From NCBI GenBank assembly GCA_020725555.1, contig DYEU01000033.1:1-64000 (forward strand): 64,000 bases of DNA. The letters run 5' to 3'. The position numbers and the translations under genes are program-made. Origin of the DNA: Desulfatibacillum sp. Its GTDB lineage: Bacteria; Desulfobacterota; Desulfobacteria; Desulfobacterales; SpSt-501. The notes beneath the pieces are model-generated. The model had not been told where the DNA came from. It saw nothing but the letters and a program-made list of their open reading frames with translations, and searched no databases. Below, piece after piece: positions 45,104 through 53,721 of the stretch (its first letter is position 1; the number at the start of each line of letters is the position of its first letter).

Positions 45104-45446
45104 GCGCGGCGAGGCGGCGGCCGCCCTGCGCCTGAGGCAGGAAGGCTACCGCATCCTCGAGAGCAACCACCGCAGCCCTTTGGGCGAAATCGACCTCATT
45201 GCCCAGGACGGCGACACCCTCGTCTTCGTCGAGGTGAAAACGCGCCGGGCAAGCCGCGGCGGCTCCCCCAAGGAGGCCGTGACCCCGCGGAAACAGCGCC
45301 GGCTCTCGCTGCTCGCGCTCGAATACCTCAAGGCCCGCGGTCTCCTGGATCGCCCCGCCCGCTTCGACGTGGTCGCGGTTTCCTGGAACGACGAGGCCCC
45401 GGAGATCGAGATCGTCCGCAATGCCTTCGAGCTGCGCCTCCGATAG
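45075..45446 (+). CDS. YraN/UPF0102 family nuclease-fold protein
   Basis: A 123-residue protein with the UPF0102 pattern: RRGEAAAALRLRQEGYRILESNHRSPLGEIDLIAQDGDTLVFVEVKTR, in which E-I-D and E-V-K form a PD-(D/E)XK-like core. Function is unsettled in the family. It overlaps rnhB by 29 bp and rsmI by 26 bp, so the three are tightly coupled. Confidence 0.92.
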   Translation: MADPRQGLARRGEAAAALRLRQEGYRILESNHRSPLGEIDLIAQDGDTLVFVEVKTRRASRGGSPKEAVTPRKQRRLSLLALEYLKARGLLDRPARFDVVAVSWNDEAPEIEIVRNAFELRLR

Positions 45447-46329
45447 CCCCCCGCCCGCGGGCGTGCTGTACGTGGTCGCGACCCCCATCGGCCACCGCGA
45501 GGACATCACCCTCCGGGCCCTCGCGGTGCTGAAGAGCGCAAGCCTCGTCGCCGCCGAGGACACGCGCAAGAGCGGGGAGCTCCTCCGCCACTTCGGCATC
45601 CGCGCCCGGCTCGTCTCCTACCACGAGCACAACGAGCGGGAGCGCACGCCGCAGCTGGTTTCCCGGCTGCTCGCCGGGGAGACGATCGCCCTCGTCTCGA
45701 ACGCGGGCACCCCCGGCATCTCGGACCCCGGCTTCCGGCTGGTCGCGGCCGCGGCCGCGGCCGGCGTGCGCGTCGTCCCCGTACCCGGCCCCTCGGCCGC
45801 GATCGCCGCCCTCTGCGCCTCGGGGCTGCCGACCGACGCCTTCGTCTTCGAGGGGTTTTTGCCCAAAAAGCCGGGGCGGCGCCGGCGCCGCCTCGCGGCC
45901 CTTGCCGCGGAGACCCGAACCGTCATACTCTACGAGTCGCCGCAGCGCCTCGCGGCCCGCGCGGCCGAGCTCCTGGAAGCACTCGGCGACCGGCCGGCCG
46001 TGCTTGCGCGCGAGCTGACCAAGGTCCACGAGGAGTTTTTCCGCGGCCGCCTGAGCGGGCTGTTGGCCGAGCTCGAGCGCCGCGGGGAGATCAAGGGCGA
46101 GTGCACCCTCCTGATCGGCCCGCCGGAGGAGGAGCCGCCGGCGGGGCCGGGGCCGGCCGTGCGCGAGGAGATCCGGCGCGGGCTCGAGGCGGGCCGGGAC
46201 CCGCGCGAGGTGGTCCGCGAGGCGGCCTTGCGGCACGGCCTGCCGCGGCGGGAGCTCTACCGCGAGGCCGTGAAACTCAAGCACAACCGAGGGGAGCCCG
46301 CGCAGGGCGGGTCTTCCGAGAACCCCTGA
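45421..46329 (+). CDS. rsmI: 16S rRNA 2'-O-ribose C1402 methyltransferase
   Basis: A 302-residue tetrapyrrole-methylase-fold enzyme: LYVVATPIGHREDITLRAL, AAEDTRKSGELLRHFGI, LVSNAGTPGISDPGFRLV, VPVPGPSAAIAAL and FEGFLPKKPGRRRRRL. The C-terminal 70 residues are a Pro/Arg-rich tail. The first ATG overlaps the yraN gene; a GTG at 45463 is an alternative start just before the conserved YVVATPIG. Confidence 0.95.
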   Translation: MPSSCASDSPPPAGVLYVVATPIGHREDITLRALAVLKSASLVAAEDTRKSGELLRHFGIRARLVSYHEHNERERTPQLVSRLLAGETIALVSNAGTPGISDPGFRLVAAAAAAGVRVVPVPGPSAAIAALCASGLPTDAFVFEGFLPKKPGRRRRRLAALAAETRTVILYESPQRLAARAAELLEALGDRPAVLARELTKVHEEFFRGRLSGLLAELERRGEIKGECTLLIGPPEEEPPAGPGPAVREEIRRGLEAGRDPREVVREAALRHGLPRRELYREAVKLKHNRGEPAQGGSSENP

Positions 46330-46351
46330 CGCGAACGCGCGAAGGAGGCTT

Positions 46352-48547
46352 ATGGACATTCGAGCGGACATCGAAGCGCTGAACGCCATTCTCTCGCCGA
46401 AATCGGTCGCGGTCATCGGCGCCTCCACGACCCCCGGCAAGGTCGGGCACGACATCTTCGCCAACATCCTCAAAGGCGGCTTCACCGGGGTCCTCTACCC
46501 CGTCAACCCCGGCGCCCGCGCCGTGCTGAGCGTGCGCGCCTACCCGACGATCCAGGAAGTCCCCGACCCCGTGGATCTCGCCATCGTCATCCTGCCGCCC
46601 CAGCCCGCGCTCCAGGCCGTCCAGGACGCCGTGGCCCGCGGGGTGAAGGGGATCGTCATCGTCTCGGCCGGTTTCCGCGAGGTCGGCCCCGAGGGCCGGG
46701 CGATCGAGGACCGGATCGTCGCCGTCTGCCGCGAGGCCGGCGTGCGCGTGATCGGGCCGAACTGCCTGGGCGTGATCAACCCCACCCCCGCGGTGCGCCT
46801 GAACGCGAGCTTCTCGGCGCGCATGCCCAAGGCCGGCAACATCTCGTTCATCTCCCAGAGCGGGGCGCTGTGCACGGCGGTTCTCGACTTCGCCGCCGAC
46901 CGCAACTTCGGCTTCTCGAAGTTCATCTCCACCGGCAACAAGGCCGACGTCGACGAGCTCGACCTCCTGCTCTACCTCCACCAGGACCCGGACACGGAGG
47001 TCATCCTGCTCTACCTCGAGGAGCTGCGCCGCGGGCCCGAGTTCATCCGGGCGGTGCGCGAGATCACCAGCGGCGATTTCCGCCCCAAGCCCGTGCTGGC
47101 GATCAAGTCGGGCCGCACCGTCGCCGGGGCGCGCGCCGCCGCCTCGCACACGGGGTCCCTCTCGGGGACCGAGGGCGTCTACAACGCGATCTTCCAGCAG
47201 TCGGGGATCATCCGGGTCGAGTCGATCGACGAGCTCTTCGATTTCGCGACCGCCTTCGCCTACAAGAACGAAAGCGAGCTCGGCAAGCTGCGCCGCAAGG
47301 TGCCCACGGGCAACCGGGTGGCGATCGTGACCAACGCCGGCGGCCCCGGCATCGTCGCCACCGACATGACGATGTTCTCCGGCCTCGAGCTCGCCCAGTT
47401 CAAGGAGGAAACCGTCGAGACCCTGGCGAGCCACCTGCCCAGCACGGCGAACCTCAAGAACCCCGTGGACGTGATCGGCGACGCCACGATCGACCGCTAC
47501 GAAAACGCCCTCGGCGCGGTCATCCGCGACGAGAACGTGGACGGCGCGCTCGTCATCCTCACACCCCAGTCGATGACCAACGTGCTGGGGACGGCGGAGG
47601 CGATCGCGCGCATCGCGCGGCGCTCCTTCAAGCCGATCTTGTGCTGCTTCATGGGCGTGATCGACGTCTCGGCCGGGGTGAAATACCTCCAGGACCGCGG
47701 CATCCCCGTCTACAAGTTCCCGGAAAACGCGGCCAAGGCCTTCGGCGCCCTCTACCGCTATTCCCGGTGGTTGAACCGCCAGTTCCTCGCCGAGTACAAG
47801 CTCTCCTTCGACCGCGAGCGCGCGGCGCGCATCATCGCCGACTGCCTCGCCCGGGGGAAAACCCGCCTGGGCGAGCTGGACGGCCTGGGCATCCTCGAAG
47901 CCTACGGCTTCCGCGTCCTGCCGACGAAGCTCTCGCGCAGCGCGGAAGAGGCCGCGGCGGTCGCCGCCGAGATCGGCTTCCCGGTTGTGATGAAGATCGT
48001 CTCCGAGCAGATCCTGCACAAGTCCGACGCGGGCGGGGTGATCGTCGGCGTGGAAAGCGCGGAGGAAGCCTCCCGGGCCTACGAGACGATCGTCGGCCGC
48101 GGCCGGGCCTACCGCGCCGATGCCGTGATCGAGGGGGTGCTCGTGCAGAAGATGGCCCCCGCCGGCGCCGAGGTGATCCTGGGCCTGAGCCGTTACCCGG
48201 TCTTCGGGCCGCTGCTCATGTACGGGCTGGGCGGGATCTTCGTCGAGGTCTTCCAGGATGTGACCTTCCGCCTCGCCCCCATCGGCCGCAACGAGGCCCG
48301 CCGCATGGTGCGGCAGATCAAGGGCTACAAACTGCTCGAGGGCTTCCGCGGCCGGCCGCGGGGCGACATCGAGGCGGTCGAAAAGCTGCTCGTGTCTCTC
48401 TCGCACCTGGCGATCCACCACCCCGAGATCGTCGAGCTCGACATCAACCCGCTGCTCGTCCACGCCGAGGGGGAGGGGGCGACCGCGGCCGATTGCCGCA
48501 TGATCCTCAAGGCCCCAAACGGCGCGCCGCAGCAGCAGGACGGATAG
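46352..48547 (+). CDS. Fused ADP-forming acyl-CoA synthetase (acetate-CoA ligase type)
   Basis: A 731-residue alpha-beta fusion. The CoA-binding domain opens the alpha part (LSPKSVAVIGASTTPGKVGHDIF), followed by two succinyl-CoA-ligase-like domains. The phospho-His is His266 in ASHTGSLSGTEGVY. The beta part (about 490-731) is an ATP-grasp domain (FPVVMKIVSEQILHKSDAGGVIVGV; LDINPLLVH). It converts acyl-CoA, ADP and phosphate to acid, CoA and ATP, a substrate-level phosphorylation common in anaerobes. GCGAAGGAGGCTT precedes ATG 46352. A phosphopantetheinyl transferase gene follows after 12 bp. Confidence 0.92.
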   Translation: MDIRADIEALNAILSPKSVAVIGASTTPGKVGHDIFANILKGGFTGVLYPVNPGARAVLSVRAYPTIQEVPDPVDLAIVILPPQPALQAVQDAVARGVKGIVIVSAGFREVGPEGRAIEDRIVAVCREAGVRVIGPNCLGVINPTPAVRLNASFSARMPKAGNISFISQSGALCTAVLDFAADRNFGFSKFISTGNKADVDELDLLLYLHQDPDTEVILLYLEELRRGPEFIRAVREITSGDFRPKPVLAIKSGRTVAGARAAASHTGSLSGTEGVYNAIFQQSGIIRVESIDELFDFATAFAYKNESELGKLRRKVPTGNRVAIVTNAGGPGIVATDMTMFSGLELAQFKEETVETLASHLPSTANLKNPVDVIGDATIDRYENALGAVIRDENVDGALVILTPQSMTNVLGTAEAIARIARRSFKPILCCFMGVIDVSAGVKYLQDRGIPVYKFPENAAKAFGALYRYSRWLNRQFLAEYKLSFDRERAARIIADCLARGKTRLGELDGLGILEAYGFRVLPTKLSRSAEEAAAVAAEIGFPVVMKIVSEQILHKSDAGGVIVGVESAEEASRAYETIVGRGRAYRADAVIEGVLVQKMAPAGAEVILGLSRYPVFGPLLMYGLGGIFVEVFQDVTFRLAPIGRNEARRMVRQIKGYKLLEGFRGRPRGDIEAVEKLLVSLSHLAIHHPEIVELDINPLLVHAEGEGATAADCRMILKAPNGAPQQQDG

Positions 48548-48559
48548 GCCCCCGGGGCC

Positions 48560-49192
48560 ATGGCCGCAGGCCTCCACCCCGTCCTCCTTGCCGTCCCCGG
48601 CACCGCGCGCGCCCTTCCCCCGCGCGAGCGGGTGAGGTTCCTCAGCCGCCTCGCGCGCGAGGCCGTGCGCCGCTCGGCCGCACGCGGGGGCTTCCGACTC
48701 GCCGAGCTCGCCAAGGACGGGCGGGGCGCCCCCCGGCCTGCGGGGGGTCTCTTCTGGTCGCTTGCCCACAAGCCGGAGTGGGTGGCCGGGGTCGTCGCCC
48801 CGCACCCCGTGGGGATCGACCTCGAGACCGTGGCCGACCGCCCGGCCGGGCTCTTCGCCCGGATCGCCCGCCCCCGGGAGTGGGCGCTCTTGGCGGGGGA
48901 GGCGCCGCAGGTCGCCTTCGCCCGTCTCTGGACGGCCAAGGAAGCGGTCCTCAAGGCGAGCGGCCGCGGCCTCGCCGGCCTCGCCGACTGCCTCCTCGTG
49001 GGCCGGGAGGGCCCCGAGCGGCTGCTGCTCGAACACGCCGGCCGCGGGTGGGCTGTCGCGCAGAGGCTCCTCAAGGCGGCCGTCGCCGCGGTCACCGTGG
49101 AAGAGGCCCCGGCCGACTGGAGGATCGAGTCGGATGCCGGCGGGGAAGGCGAACCCGGCGGCCGGCTTGACACGAAAGACGGCGAAGGGTAA
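48560..49192 (+). CDS. 4'-phosphopantetheinyl transferase, Sfp type
   Basis: A 210-residue transferase that activates carrier proteins by attaching phosphopantetheine from CoA. Motifs FWSLAHKPEWV, VGIDLETV (metal-binding Asp and Glu) and FARLWTAKEAVLKASGRGL (WxxKEA) are clear. It follows the acyl-CoA synthetase gene closely. The C terminus is a short polar tail. No carrier-protein gene is nearby, so its target is elsewhere. Confidence 0.9.
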   Translation: MAAGLHPVLLAVPGTARALPPRERVRFLSRLAREAVRRSAARGGFRLAELAKDGRGAPRPAGGLFWSLAHKPEWVAGVVAPHPVGIDLETVADRPAGLFARIARPREWALLAGEAPQVAFARLWTAKEAVLKASGRGLAGLADCLLVGREGPERLLLEHAGRGWAVAQRLLKAAVAAVTVEEAPADWRIESDAGGEGEPGGRLDTKDGEG

Positions 49193-49408
49193 GAGACCTC
49201 CTCGAACCGGCCGCCCGAAGGCGGCCTCCACGTTCCCCTTGCCGCACGCCCACGCCTGGAAGATCCGGCGCCGGATGAATCCGGACGCAAGCGACTTCCG
49301 GGCGTTTTCGTTCCCGGCGCACAATCCGGCCGCGAAGGCCTGCTGTTTCCGGAAATGGATTTCCTGCCGCCGATCCGTCGGCGAATCCCTTTCCCGAAGG
49401 AGGCCTGT

Positions 49409-51358
49409 ATGCGGTCCATGCGATGCGTTGGACGGGGGATCCGGATGTTTGTGCTTCTGGCCTGCGCCGCCGCGCCCTTTTCCGCGGCCGCCCAGCAACC
49501 GACCTACGGCCTGGAGGAGATGAAGGTCGTGGCCGCACCCGTCATTCAGGGAAACCGCCTCGATCGCTACGCGTCCCAAAAGACCGAGGTGACCGAAGAG
49601 CAGATCCGCGACCTGAACGCCCAGGACGTCGCCGCGGCCCTGCGCCGCACGCCCGGGGTGAACATCTCGCGCTACAACCCGATCGGCTCCTTCGGCGGGG
49701 CCGAGGGGGGCGGGGTCTTCATTCGCGGCCAGGGCTCAAGCCGCCCCGGCGCCGAGATCAAGACCCTGGTCGACGGCGTTCCCATGTACATGAGCGTCTG
49801 GAATCACCCGCTCCTCGACCTCTTGTCCATCGACTCCGCGCACACGATCGAGGTCTACAAGAGCCCGCAGCCCCACGTCTTCGGCAACGCCTTCGCCGTG
49901 GTGAACCTCGTCCCCAAGCGGATCGAGGCCGAGGGCTTCCAGACCCGGCTCCAGGCCGCGGGCGGCAGCTACGACACCTTCGTCGCGTCCGGCGATCACG
50001 GGGGGAAAACCGGCGCCTGGGATTATTTCGTCGGCGGCGGCTACCGCACCTCGGAAGGCCACAGGAACGACGCCGACGGGGAACTGCGGGATTTCTTCGG
50101 CCGGATCGGCTACCGGCTCAACCCGCACTGGAGCCTCAGCCTCTTCGCCCTCTGGAACGACAACGAGGCGAAGGACCCGGGCGCCAAGGGGGCCCCGGCC
50201 GCCGCCCGCCTCGGCACCTACGAGACGCGCTCGCTTGTGACGACCCTCACGGCGAGCCATCGCTACGAGCAGGTCGAGGGCTTTCTCAAGCTCTATCGCA
50301 ACGGCGGCGAGGGCGACTGGCGCGACCAGCCCGTGGGGGCGACGATCGAGGATCTCTACAACGACTTTCTCTTCTACGGCCTCAAGGCCCGGGAGGTCTT
50401 CCGGGCCTGGCCGGGCGGCGAGGTCATCGCCGGCCTGGACTGGGACCGCACCGAGGGCGACTACACGAAGAAGATCTCGACCGGGGCGCGGGACAAGTGG
50501 AACGGCGAGGATTTCGTCCTCTTCTCGCCCTACCTCGCGGCCAGCCAGCTCATCGGCTCGCGGGAGGGGCTCTTCGCCATCCCTTCTGCCGGAGTCCGCT
50601 ATTACGAAAACACCGAGTTCGACGCCGAGTGGGCGCCGCACGTGGGGCTGATTTTGGGGTATCGCGACACCGAGCTGCACGCCGGCTATTCCCGCGGGGT
50701 GATCTACCCGGGGCTGGACGTGATCGTCTTCTCGGAAAAGGTGACGCCTGCGCTGCGGGACACCTGGAAGAAGCTGAACGCTGAGACCGTGGACCACTAT
50801 GAAGTCGGCCTCCGGCATCGTCTCGGCAGGCTCGCCGTGGCGGATGTGACCTTCTTCTACGACGACGGCAAAGACCGCTACGTGGTCGTCCCGCCCCCTC
50901 CGCCGCCGCCGAAGTACGGCAACGTCGAAACCTACCGGATCAAAGGGGTCGAGGCGACGCTCACGCTCTTTCCCTTTGCGGACCTCGCGCTCTTCGGCGG
51001 GGTGACGCTGCTCGAGACCGACCCCGCGGATCTCCCCTACGCCCCGGACTTCACGGCGAGCGCCGGGCTGAATTTCCGCTTCCTCGAGCGCTTCCGCCTG
51101 AGCCTGGACTGCCAGTACCTGAGCGACTTCCATGTTCTCTCCCAGGCACGACGGCTGAACGCCGCGAACGCCCAGGAGGCCGACGAATTCCTGGTGGTGA
51201 ACGGCAAGATCGCCTATGGATTCGACCTTCCCCCCTGGAAGGCGTCCGGGGAGCTCTTCGTGGCGGGGGAAAACCTGACCGACACGAACTACGCGTACCG
51301 CCCCGGCTACCCCATGCCGGGGATCAACGGGATGGCGGGCGTGCAGCTGCGTTTCTGA
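49409..51358 (+). CDS. TonB-dependent outer-membrane receptor
   Basis: A 649-residue receptor. Signal peptide about 1-31 (RMFVLLACAAAPFSAAAQ), a TonB-box-like EEMKVVAAPV, plug domain about 40-160 (VTEEQIRDLNAQDVAAALRRTPGVNIS; GQGSSRPGAEIKTLVDGVPMY), then a 22-strand-type barrel ending in VAGENLTDTNYAYRPGYPMPGI and the final aromatic RF. One extracellular loop has a run of eight prolines (VVPPPPPPPPK-like, near residue 498). GAAGGAGGCCTGT precedes ATG 49409. The 216-bp upstream gap has a hairpin GGCCGCC-CGAA-GGCGGCC at 49208-49225; no riboswitch recognised. The next gene is a methyltransferase. The ligand (metal chelate, corrinoid or other) is unknown. Confidence 0.92.
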   Translation: MRSMRCVGRGIRMFVLLACAAAPFSAAAQQPTYGLEEMKVVAAPVIQGNRLDRYASQKTEVTEEQIRDLNAQDVAAALRRTPGVNISRYNPIGSFGGAEGGGVFIRGQGSSRPGAEIKTLVDGVPMYMSVWNHPLLDLLSIDSAHTIEVYKSPQPHVFGNAFAVVNLVPKRIEAEGFQTRLQAAGGSYDTFVASGDHGGKTGAWDYFVGGGYRTSEGHRNDADGELRDFFGRIGYRLNPHWSLSLFALWNDNEAKDPGAKGAPAAARLGTYETRSLVTTLTASHRYEQVEGFLKLYRNGGEGDWRDQPVGATIEDLYNDFLFYGLKAREVFRAWPGGEVIAGLDWDRTEGDYTKKISTGARDKWNGEDFVLFSPYLAASQLIGSREGLFAIPSAGVRYYENTEFDAEWAPHVGLILGYRDTELHAGYSRGVIYPGLDVIVFSEKVTPALRDTWKKLNAETVDHYEVGLRHRLGRLAVADVTFFYDDGKDRYVVVPPPPPPPKYGNVETYRIKGVEATLTLFPFADLALFGGVTLLETDPADLPYAPDFTASAGLNFRFLERFRLSLDCQYLSDFHVLSQARRLNAANAQEADEFLVVNGKIAYGFDLPPWKASGELFVAGENLTDTNYAYRPGYPMPGINGMAGVQLRF

Positions 51359-51374
51359 AAAAGGGGGGAAGGCG

Positions 51375-52013
51375 ATGGCATCCGGCCGCGCGCGGCGGGA
51401 TTTCTTCGACGCCCGTGCCTCCGACTGGGAGGCGAGCTGTTACCCGGAAGAGGTGCGCGGCCGGCTCCTCGAGCTGTTGCCCTGCTTCGATCTCACCCCG
51501 GGCGCACGGGTCCTCGACGTGGGCACCGGCCCCGGGGTCCTGATCCCCTACCTGCGCCGGGCCGTGGGCCCCGCGGGCCGGGTCGTCGCCTTCGACCTCT
51601 CGCTGCCCATGGCGCGCAAGGCGCGCGAGAAGCCCCTTTCGCCGCGGGACCTCGTGCTGCAGGCCGACGGCCACCGCCTGCCTTTCCGGGCCGCCGTCTT
51701 CGACCGCGTGATCTGCTTCGCCGCCTTCCCGCACTTCGACGACCCGGCCCTCGCCCTCGCGGAGATGGCGCGGGTGCTCCGGCCGGGCGGCAGGCTCGTC
51801 ATCGCGCACCTGCTCTCCCGCGAGGAGCTCACCCGCCATCACGGCGGCCACGAGGCGGTCGCCGACGACATCCTGCCGCCCCCCGCGCTCATGGGGGAGC
51901 TGTTCGCCCGCGCCGGCCTGGAGCCCCCTTCCATCGAAGACCGGCCGGGACGGTATCTCGCCTCGGCCCTGAAGCGCGGCATGCCGCTCTCGGACGAATC
52001 GGGACGGATTTGA
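51375..52013 (+). CDS. SAM-dependent methyltransferase linked to the TonB receptor
   Basis: A 212-residue class I methyltransferase: motif I RVLDVGTGPGVLIPYL near 40-55, acidic motif II VAFDLSLPMARKA, DGHRLPFRAAVFDRVICFAAFPHF and LRPGGRLVIAHLLSREEL. The start is 16 bp after the receptor stop, with GGGGGGAAGGCG before it, so the two are co-transcribed. Similar small methyltransferases occur beside TonB receptors in this phylum; the substrate is not known. Confidence 0.85.
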   Translation: MASGRARRDFFDARASDWEASCYPEEVRGRLLELLPCFDLTPGARVLDVGTGPGVLIPYLRRAVGPAGRVVAFDLSLPMARKAREKPLSPRDLVLQADGHRLPFRAAVFDRVICFAAFPHFDDPALALAEMARVLRPGGRLVIAHLLSREELTRHHGGHEAVADDILPPPALMGELFARAGLEPPSIEDRPGRYLASALKRGMPLSDESGRI

Positions 52014-52429
52014 AGGCCGAGGGGTGTTCGAAACGCTTTGCGCTGCGGCCCGCATGCACCACCGCGCTCGCCAGCCCTCGGCGCCTGACCCACGGCGAGT
52101 ACGCCGAGCCTCGGGACTCTGCGTGGCCTGACCGCCCGGCCTGATCCGGCTTGGCCTCTTCCTGCCGCATCGGGCATCCTGGAAGAAGCGCAAATTTCCC
52201 CGGCGAGCAATCGAGCGGCTTTCAGAAAACGGCATCCTGCTCGCCCACAACCCGGTGCCGCTCGAGACCGAAAAGCGCGAGGGGTTTCGCGACGGCATCG
52301 GTCGAGAAGCGCTCGGCCGGGGGCAGTTCACCTCCGCCCAACGCAACAGGCTCGTGCGGCACGGGGTGCGGCACGACCGCAAGGTGTGCGGCTAAGCCGC
52401 CTCAAGCGGACGGCCTGCCGGGCAGGGTT
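52014..52429. other. Gene-poor stretch with one unassigned open frame
   Basis: No gene can be supported. A plus-strand frame from about 52142 to the stop at 52393-52395 reads ...RRAIERLSENGILLAHNPVP and ends VRHDRKVCG. It has no ATG and no family match, so it looks like gene debris next to the remnants that follow. Confidence 0.4.
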
Positions 52430-52929
52430 TTCAGAAAGGACGATAGGGTGGCGGGATCGGAGGGAATGTTCCGCGTTCACGGCGTTCCCTCCGGGCTCTT
52501 TCGGAGAGCGATGAACCGCCACGCTCTCGATGCGGTCGTCCGAGACCGCTTTGGCCAGGCGGGGCAGGGGTTCGCCCATTGGGGACGTTGGCGTCCGTGA
52601 AGCCTCGGCCGCGATCAGAAAAAGCCGCCGATCCCCCCGCAAAGCCACAAAATCCGCCTCGAGCCCCTTTGGGTTGTGAAAACATGGAGCGCGCGCGGTC
52701 TTTCCGGGTTGATTCAGGCCTTGACAATTTCCGATGCCGCCATGGTTTCGAACCGCGGGCCTGAAAACGGGGAGCGGTTCGGCAGCGCCTCGGATTCGAT
52801 CCCGAGCAGATAGCCCGAAAGACCGGAGTCCAAAGAGCAGACTTTCGGGGATTCGATCAGGCGCTTGCCGAAGTGTTCGAAGAAAGGGGGAACCAGCGCG
52901 ATTTGCCCGGTCGTCTTTAACCCATATCT
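52430..52929 (-). pseudogene. Remnant of an ATPase of the AAA/DUF4143 family
   Basis: On the minus strand, 52929-52714 reads RYGLKTTGQIALVPPFFEHF, then LDSGLSGYLLGIESEALP and PRFETMAASEIVKA. This is the characteristic centre of DUF4143 proteins. The match continues in another frame (about 52720-52430: FHNPKGLEADFVALRGDRRL, VESVAVHRS-like end), so there is a frameshift near 52715. The N-terminal AAA ATP-binding domain is missing upstream. This is clearly a decayed gene; such ATPases are common in mobile regions. Confidence 0.72.
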
Positions 52930-53337
52930 TGGCATTGCGGATGATAGGAGTCCCGGCCGTACGCACGCGCTCAACTCAACCCGCTGACCATCCGCTCCAG
53001 CCCCAGATGATGCCTCCGGCACATCTCGGCCGGCCGACGCCCGAAGATGAAGGGCCGGGCAATTGCATGATGGTTGCCGGGTTCCAAATCGGCGCTGAGG
53101 AGCTGCAAATCGCCGCGGACCGCAACATGCTCCAGCGCACGGGAAATCGGCGTCATGCCGCCGGCAGCGACGTGACCGCTTTCCCGGTGAAGGCGATCCT
53201 GGCGTTTCCCTGGGAGATGACGTTACGCGGACGGCCTTTTTGCTATGTCGTGTTTGCACCCTGTTGATGATCCCTTTCTCGCGGGTCGACCACGGGTAAG
53301 CTCACAGGATCACTCAGAAAGGGTGCTTCCTTTTTGC

Positions 53338-53529
53338 TCAATACCCAATCGCGATGCAACATCCGGGATGAACCGCTTGGTGCCCACCGCTCCCGTCTGA
53401 GGCGATGATGTCGTGGTGGGGGACGTTTCCTGTGAACGTGGCGGCAATGAACCCGCGCCTACAGACCTCGGCCGCTACGAGATACTCGCCGACCTGCTTC
53501 GTGAGCTGATTGTCACGGCCTGTCGCCAT
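53338..53529 (-). pseudogene. Truncated N-terminal fragment of a nuclease-like hypothetical protein
   Basis: 63 codons: MATGRDNQLTKQVGEYLVAA, then EVCRRGFIAATFTGNVPHHDIIASDGSGGH, and then unrelated text to the stop. The retained part looks like the start of a restriction-endonuclease-like family (helix, then GNVP-xx-DI-IA), in which a Q-V-K catalytic segment should follow but is missing. It lies beside the left end of the insertion sequence, divergent from the disrupted toxin gene, and appears to be a deletion product. Confidence 0.5.
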
Positions 53530-53579
53530 GGGTCACCTTTGTACGTCTAACGTACTCGGTTATGCAGCCTTTTGACAAT

Positions 53580-53595
53580 ATGTCACACATGACAT
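53580..53595. promoter_or_regulatory. Palindrome ATGTCA-CACA-TGACAT, probable toxin-antitoxin operator left behind by the IS
   Basis: A 16-bp interrupted palindrome just downstream of TTGACA (53572-53577). It lies about 30 bp before the pre-insertion position of the toxin start. A second short dyad TACG-TCTAA-CGTA is at 53542-53554. Autoregulatory operators of this form are usual for RelE/HigB modules. The IS at 53628 now separates it from the toxin and antitoxin genes. Confidence 0.5.
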
Positions 53596-53627
53596 GAGAT
53601 GCGCCATGATCCTGGGACAAACCGTTG

Positions 53628-53650
53628 CCTGGGTTCGACAGTCATAGGCA
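53628..53650 (+). repeat. Left terminal inverted repeat of the IS
   Basis: 23 bp, identical to the reverse complement of 55490-55512; preceded by CGTTG. Confidence 0.92.
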
Positions 53651-53721
53651 AACGCTATAAGGAATAACACAACAATTCAGGTGGTTGCGATTAGAGACCG
53701 ATTCAGCGTGTGTCTATGGTT

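Noticed and set aside
49193-49408. Possible riboswitch upstream of the TonB receptor
   Set aside because: Hairpins are present, but no conserved core of a cobalamin, Moco or other class could be matched by eye.
46277-49579. 1100-codon open frame on the minus strand
   Set aside because: Antisense to the acyl-CoA synthetase and phosphopantetheinyl transferase genes, without motif content.
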